Source: JACVCK01 sp041940385 (lineage in GTDB: Bacteria > Planctomycetota > Phycisphaerae > Phycisphaerales > UBA1924). From it: 9,939 nt of DNA. Positions 6,352 through 9,939 of the stretch are shown here, in pieces (position 1 is the first letter of the stretch; each line of letters opens with the position of its first letter). A model generated the notes under the pieces. That model saw only the letters and a program-made list of their open reading frames with translations, did no database searches and was not told the origin of the DNA. A program made the position numbers and the translations under genes. The DNA is taken from contig JBGTSD010000109.1 of NCBI GenBank assembly GCA_041940385.1, positions 1 through 9,939 of the forward strand, in the 5' to 3' direction.

Positions 6352-7158
6352 GTGAAGTCGATTGCCGTTCGTCTGCATCGGTGGGTGAAGGTGGCGTGCG
6401 TGTCCGCGGCGGGCGTGGGCGCGGCGCTGGGCTTAGGCGGCTGCTCGGAGTCGCGGGTGTTCACGTACTCGCTGGCGTCGCCGGCGGGCGGCGTGGGCGT
6501 GCTGGGCCCGGCGGTGGACATCGAGAACGATCTCGGGAGCGTCGAGGTCCGCGTCGAGAAGTGGCGTGAGGACGTGGCGATCGAGATGAAGACGCACATC
6601 CCCGGCGAGATGACGGGCGATTCGCGCACGGCGTACGCGGAGAGCTTCGAGCGCGTCGCGGAGATCACCGAGTCGGACGGCCCGGCGGTGGTGACGATCC
6701 GCAACCTGGCGCCGGATCGCCAGACGCGTTACCCGACGCGGATCGTGGTGCGGGCGCCGGACTGCGGCGGGGTTCGGATCCGCAACGCGGGGGGCGACGT
6801 GCTCGTCGTGGGCGCCGCGGGCGCGATGCAGATCGAGAACATCGACGGCGACGTGGAGGTGCGGACGGACAAGCCGATCGACGCGCCGACGCTGCTGACG
6901 ACGACCAAGGGCGACGTGATCTGGCAGGTGCCGACCTCGAGCCGCGGCCTGGTGGAGGCGCACACGCTGGACGGCAAGGTGACGCTCGACAACTGGGCGA
7001 AGGGCCAGAACGACTGGACCGCCACGTGGATCGGCGAGCGCAAGGTCTCGGCGACGATGAACGGCGGCGAGAACGGCGTGACGCTGCACACCGCCGACGG
7101 CGACATCAAGATTCTGCTGTTGAAGGACCCGATGAGCCGCGCGGCGATCTTCCGCTGA
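6352..7158 (+). CDS. Lipoprotein with DUF4097-like beta-strand repeats
   Basis: A 268-residue envelope protein starting at a GTG. The N-terminus is a lipoprotein signal: basic residues to 14, a hydrophobic stretch (about 15-30), and a lipobox LGLGGC with Cys31 as the probable lipidated residue. The mature part has repeated short strands separated by Gly-Asp turns: VDIENDLGSVEVRVEKW, IRNAGGDVLVVGAAG, MQIENIDGDVEVRTDK, LTTTKGDVIWQV, HTLDGKVTLDNW and HTADGDIKILLL. This is the pattern of the DUF4097 putative adhesin family, predicted to form a right-handed beta-helix-like fold. The role is unknown; members often sit beside envelope-stress or regulatory genes, and no such partner is seen here. The GTG at 6352 has GGGAGG (6338-6343) 8 bases upstream and gives exactly the lipoprotein signal, which settles the start. 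It ends 7 bases from the convergent PilZ gene. Confidence 0.82.
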   Translation: MKSIAVRLHRWVKVACVSAAGVGAALGLGGCSESRVFTYSLASPAGGVGVLGPAVDIENDLGSVEVRVEKWREDVAIEMKTHIPGEMTGDSRTAYAESFERVAEITESDGPAVVTIRNLAPDRQTRYPTRIVVRAPDCGGVRIRNAGGDVLVVGAAGAMQIENIDGDVEVRTDKPIDAPTLLTTTKGDVIWQVPTSSRGLVEAHTLDGKVTLDNWAKGQNDWTATWIGERKVSATMNGGENGVTLHTADGDIKILLLKDPMSRAAIFR

Positions 7159-7165
7159 GCGCGGG

Positions 7166-8128
7166 TCAGACGGCGTCGGCCTGGCGGCGGAGCTGTTCGC
7201 GCTGCAGATTGGCGACGTAGCGCAGGATCTGGTTGACGACGAACTGCTCGTGCTGGCGATCGGCGGAGAAGTCGAACGCCATGCCGGCGTAGGCGCGCTT
7301 GGTGGTGTCGAGGTGGGTGTGGGCGAGGCGGGCGACGACGCCGAGCGGCGCCGCGAGGTCCGGGCCGAGGTTGATGCGGACCCAGAAGAGCTTGTGCCGG
7401 CCGAGTTCGGCGACGTGCTCGGGCTCGACGAGGAGGCCCACGCCGCCGCCGCCGAGGTTCATGAGCGTGGCGCGGAAGGACGGGCCGACGTCGGGCAGGA
7501 GGACGCGATCGGCGCCGGGGCCGATGCGGGCGACGACGTTCGGTTGGTCGGGGGTGGCGAGCGCCTCGAGGATCGCGGCGCGGTTCGCGGCCTGCGCGGG
7601 TCCGACGGAGGTCGGATCGTGCAGGGGGTGGCAGTCGCACGGCGGCAGCACGAGGCCGACGGTGTTCACGCGGTAGAAGTTGCGGCGCTGGCAGCGCTCG
7701 ACGTGCTCCGGCACGGCGAGGCGCATCGCGGGGATGTCGCGGTCGCCGTTGAGGGGCACGAGCGCGCTGCCGAGGTTGCGCGTGCGGAACATCCAGCGGT
7801 TGGGGCCGATGGCGATGACGCCGACCAGCTCGACGCCGGGCTCGAGCGCGATGTGCTTGCGCATGACGAGCGGCTGCTCGACGATGATCTCGCCGGCGCG
7901 GATGTCGAAGATGCGCACGCGCCAGACGAGGTTCTTGCGGGCGGAGTGATCTTCCTGGCCCTGCGCGGCGGCCTCGGCCTCGGAGTCCTCGGTGGGCAGC
8001 GAGATCTCGAGGGCGCCGTTGCGCTCCTGCAACTGCTGGAGGGATTCGCGCCAGTTCTCGGTTCGTGAGCGGCGTGCGGGCACGGGTGTGGCTCTCTGCG
8101 CGCAGGATCGAATCCGGGAGCGCCCCAT
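7166..8128 (-). CDS. PilZ-domain protein (YcgR-like two-domain layout)
   Basis: A protein of about 320 residues if started at ATG 8128. The first half (NLVWRVRIFDIRAGEIIVEQPL to WMFRTRNLG) looks like the beta-barrel that precedes PilZ in YcgR-type proteins. The PilZ domain starts at CQRRNFYRV with the c-di-GMP-binding RxxxR motif (Arg149-Arg153) and continues to LMNLGGGGVGLLVEPE, where the second motif should read D/N-x-S-x-x-G. Here Asn224 and the final Gly229 are kept but the Ser is Gly226, so nucleotide binding may be altered. The family acts as cytoplasmic c-di-GMP receptors controlling motility, secretion or polysaccharide synthesis; the target is unknown. The start is uncertain: ATG 8128 sits in a hairpin loop, and GTG 8083 (275 residues, beginning at PARRSRTENWRESLQQL) retains the recognisable domains and has more coding-like sequence after it. 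It follows the methyltransferase gene by 46 bases, or 91 with the later start. Confidence 0.85.
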   Translation of the reverse strand: MGRSRIRSCAQRATPVPARRSRTENWRESLQQLQERNGALEISLPTEDSEAEAAAQGQEDHSARKNLVWRVRIFDIRAGEIIVEQPLVMRKHIALEPGVELVGVIAIGPNRWMFRTRNLGSALVPLNGDRDIPAMRLAVPEHVERCQRRNFYRVNTVGLVLPPCDCHPLHDPTSVGPAQAANRAAILEALATPDQPNVVARIGPGADRVLLPDVGPSFRATLMNLGGGGVGLLVEPEHVAELGRHKLFWVRINLGPDLAAPLGVVARLAHTHLDTTKRAYAGMAFDFSADRQHEQFVVNQILRYVANLQREQLRRQADAV

Positions 8129-8144
8129 CGGGGCGCGGGCTCCC
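8116..8144 (-). promoter_or_regulatory. Strong GC hairpin between the methyltransferase and PilZ genes
   Basis: GGGAGCGCCCC (8116-8126) pairs with GGGGCG (8130-8135) and CTCCC (8140-8144) around a 3-base loop, giving 11 base pairs with a small bulge. There is no T-run on either side, so it is not a standard intrinsic terminator. On the minus strand the candidate PilZ start ATG (8128-8126) lies at the loop. It may reduce expression of the last gene, stabilise an mRNA end, or show that the true start is the downstream GTG at 8083. Confidence 0.5.
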
Positions 8145-8174
8145 ACGCGGATATCGACCCATCCGGCCGGGGGC

Positions 8175-8858
8175 TTAACCGGCGGACGGCGCGGAGAAGA
8201 TGAGGAGCGCCCCGGTCGGATCCGGGCTTGGCGGGGCAAACCCCGACGCGTGCGCGAGCAGGGCGAGCTCGCCCGGCGTCCAGAGCCGCAGAACGCGATC
8301 GTCTTCTCGGACGTCCCACTCGTTCGGGCGGACATCGGGGCCGTAGCGAATCACGGCGGTGTTGTCGTCGCCGGTCCAGATGAATTGCCACTCGTCGTCG
8401 TCGGAGAGCCCGGTCTGCCAGTCGCCGTCGGCGATCTGGCGCCAGACCTGGGCGGAGAAGTGATCGATCGCGAGCCAGCCCCCCGGGAGGATCGCGCGGC
8501 GGACGCGGCGCATGAGATCGAGCGCGCGCTCGACATCATGGAAGAGCATGAAAGTGTGGCCGAGGCACAGCGCGCCGTGGAACGAACCGAGCGCGGCGAG
8601 GTCGAGCGAGGCATCGAGGATGTCCGCGTGCACGCGCTGCACGCCCGTGTGCTCGATGCGCTCGAGCGCTTCGGGCAGGAGGTCGATGGCGCAGACGTCG
8701 TGCCCGCGCTGCGCGAGGGGCGTGGCGAGCCGGCCGGTGCCGGCGCCGAGGTCGAGGATGCGCTGCGCGCGGGGCGGGCCGTGCGCGAGGCGCATGACGG
8801 CCGCAAGCTGCGCGGCGTGGTCTTCGGGATCGAGCGGCAGCCAGTCGGACTCGGGCAT
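8175..8858 (-). CDS. Class I SAM-dependent methyltransferase
   Basis: A 227-residue cytoplasmic protein with the class I methyltransferase core. Motif I, ILDLGAGTGRLATPLA, places the S-adenosylmethionine loop at residues 35-42. The acidic residue closing strand 2 is Asp59 in VCAIDLLPEAL, followed by a likely adenine-binding HADILD near residues 77-82. FHGALCLGHTFMLFHDVERALDLMRRVRRAILPGGWLAIDHF corresponds to motifs around strands 4 and 5. The C-terminal part (WQTGLSDDDEWQFIWTGDD and onward) is the substrate-binding section typical of methyltransferases in the ubiE/small-molecule group. The substrate cannot be named. The ATG at 8858 lies 3 bases after the stop of the transglutaminase-like gene, with no separate ribosome-binding site, so it is probably translated by coupling within an operon that continues into the PilZ gene. 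Confidence 0.9.
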   Translation of the reverse strand: MPESDWLPLDPEDHAAQLAAVMRLAHGPPRAQRILDLGAGTGRLATPLAQRGHDVCAIDLLPEALERIEHTGVQRVHADILDASLDLAALGSFHGALCLGHTFMLFHDVERALDLMRRVRRAILPGGWLAIDHFSAQVWRQIADGDWQTGLSDDDEWQFIWTGDDNTAVIRYGPDVRPNEWDVREDDRVLRLWTPGELALLAHASGFAPPSPDPTGALLIFSAPSAG

Positions 8859-8861
8859 GGT

Positions 8862-9938
8862 TTACGAGGAGGGCTCGAGTTCGGCGCGGCGCAGGGCTTC
8901 GAGCGTGGAGAGGGCGTGGTCGGCGCGGGCGAGTTCGTCGTCGCTCAGGGCGCGCCGTCCGAAGCGGGCGGCATAGTAGAGATCGGCGAGCGTGCGGAGC
9001 GCTTCGGACGCCGGGGAGGATTGCGACTCGATGGCGCGGGCGTGGGCGAGGGGCGGTCGCCAGCGGGGCTTGGCGAGGCCGAGGCGCTTGAGGCGCACGA
9101 GGCAGCGCTTGTAGAACGCGATCTGCGCGAGGATCTCGGGATCCGGCTCGTCGGACATGGCGCCGGGCTGGCCGGCGCGAGGACGACGGCGGATGAGGCG
9201 GCGCCAGAGGGCGCGCAGCGCGAATCCGGCGCCGGCCACGACGCTGAAGGTGATGGCGCCGACGGCGAGGGAGCGGATGACGCGGCTGAGGAGGGCGCCG
9301 CGCTCGATCGAGAGCAGGCGGCCGAGGTTGTCCATGAAGCGGTACTGGTTGCCCTGGGGCACGCCGAAGAGTCGGGAGCGTGTTGATTCGTCGAAGCCCA
9401 CGACCCAGGTGACCCAGGCGTGATCGACGGCGTCGTAGAGCTGGCGGATGCGACCGAGCAGGCCGCTGGGCGCCGAGCCGGCGAGCGCGACGCCGTCGGG
9501 CGGGGAGGGATCGAAGGTCTCCCACTTGTTGGGCGCGACAAGGACCTCGACCCAGGAGTGGGCGTTGCTCTGGCGGACGACGTAGTGGCCGGCGATGTCG
9601 TTGAATTCGCTCGCGCGGTAGCCGACGACGACGCGCGCATCGATGCCGACGGCGCGGCACATGGCGGCCATGGCGGAGGCGAAGTACTCGCAGTGGCCGC
9701 GCTGCGTGCGGAAGAGGAACATTTCGATCGGGTCCTCTCCGTCCTCGGTCGCGGTCATGGTGGTGGAGTATTCGTGATTGACGCGCAGCCAGCGTTCGAA
9801 GGCGTTGGCGATGAAGCGGTCGTTGGGGTCGTGGTGCGCGTCGGGATCGCGCTCGAAGCCGGCGGCGGCGAGGCGCTCGACGGCGAGGTCGCGGATGCGC
9901 CCTTCCTGGAAGAGCGCGGGGAGGCGATCGGGTTCGTC
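8862..9938 (-). CDS. Transglutaminase-like membrane protein, TgpA/DUF3488-DUF4129 type, partial (N-terminus beyond right edge)
   Basis: The frame stays open to the right edge; 358 residues are visible. The transglutaminase-like core has a full Cys-His-Asp triad: Cys83 of the visible fragment in RGHCEYFASAM, His127 in SNAHSWVEV and Asp143 in FDPSP. The helix CRAVGIDARVVVGYR between them is characteristic. A single membrane helix follows at about residues 222-243 (SLAVGAITFSVVAGAGFAL), then a basic stop-transfer segment and a cytoplasmic tail (YKRCLVRLKRLGL, SEALRTLADLYYAARFG) like the DUF4129 tail of TgpA proteins. Full-length members have several N-terminal membrane helices (DUF3488), expected off the window. 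The enzyme domain would face the periplasm; such proteins are thought to act on envelope proteins. A Met at 9758 gives a 298-residue frame, but homologous sequence (FIANAFERWLRVNHEYST) continues upstream of it, so that is not the start. It is the upstream gene of the methyltransferase-PilZ run. Confidence 0.92.
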   Translation of the reverse strand, partial: DEPDRLPALFQEGRIRDLAVERLAAAGFERDPDAHHDPNDRFIANAFERWLRVNHEYSTTMTATEDGEDPIEMFLFRTQRGHCEYFASAMAAMCRAVGIDARVVVGYRASEFNDIAGHYVVRQSNAHSWVEVLVAPNKWETFDPSPPDGVALAGSAPSGLLGRIRQLYDAVDHAWVTWVVGFDESTRSRLFGVPQGNQYRFMDNLGRLLSIERGALLSRVIRSLAVGAITFSVVAGAGFALRALWRRLIRRRPRAGQPGAMSDEPDPEILAQIAFYKRCLVRLKRLGLAKPRWRPPLAHARAIESQSSPASEALRTLADLYYAARFGRRALSDDELARADHALSTLEALRRAELEPSS

Positions 9939-9939
9939 G

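Noticed and set aside
4674..6704. A 676-codon minus-strand open frame running through the intergenic region and across the prepilin and lipoprotein genes
   Set aside because: It is Arg/Ser/Pro-rich without any motif and overlaps three well-supported genes in other frames.
6729..8162. A 477-codon minus-strand open frame across the lipoprotein and PilZ genes
   Set aside because: It is a highly Arg-rich shadow frame; the lipobox and PilZ motifs support the other frames.
9756..9758. Met at 9758 as the start of the transglutaminase-like protein
   Set aside because: The frame stays open to the right edge and the upstream 60 residues read as normal coding sequence of the same family.
1..9939. tRNA, rRNA, CRISPR array, insertion sequence or phage remnant
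   Set aside because: No spaced direct repeats, transposase motifs, or tRNA T-loop/anticodon patterns were seen by eye. A dedicated scan (tRNAscan, Rfam, CRISPR finder) would be the decisive test.

Overview
The window is about 10 kb of high-GC (roughly 65-70 %) bacterial chromosome. Several features fit a planctomycete, most likely a Phycisphaerae-type lineage. These are a solitary type II/IV prepilin-like protein of the kind abundant in Planctomycetes, weak or absent Shine-Dalgarno sequences at several genes, a thiC with an atypical N-terminus, and long antisense reading frames caused by high GC at third codon positions. The lineage is inferred from gene style; there is no rRNA or other marker in the window.

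Left block (1-5034, all minus strand). In transcription order it holds: a secreted alpha/beta-hydrolase of the putative esterase family; an atypical short-chain dehydrogenase/NAD-dependent epimerase; a lower-GC ankyrin-repeat-like protein; and, after a 235-base gap, a TPP riboswitch leading into thiC, which runs off the left edge. The riboswitch makes thiC its own transcription unit, switched off when thiamine pyrophosphate is plentiful. The three genes upstream of it are closely packed (gaps of 34 and 15 bases) and may be co-transcribed, but their products suggest no common pathway.

Centre (5035-7158). A divergent intergenic region of 275 bases is followed by two plus-strand genes: a prepilin-like secreted protein with an N-terminal cleavage/methylation motif, and a lipoprotein resembling the DUF4097 beta-strand family. 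They are 127 bases apart and each has a recognisable ribosome-binding site.

Right block (7166-9939, all minus strand). In transcription order it holds: the C-terminal part of a membrane-anchored transglutaminase-like protein (TgpA/DUF3488-DUF4129 type) entering from the right edge; a class I SAM-dependent methyltransferase 3 bases later; and a PilZ-domain protein behind a strong hairpin. The PilZ gene converges on the lipoprotein gene with only 7 bases between stop codons.

I found no tRNA, rRNA, CRISPR array, transposase or insertion-sequence structure by eye. Most of the window is ordinary housekeeping and envelope gene content, and I see no convincing undescribed multi-gene system. The most unusual points are the divergent thiC N-terminus with a CxxC motif, a PilZ domain lacking its conserved serine, a start codon in the loop of a strong hairpin, and a dyad overlapping the candidate thiC promoter.
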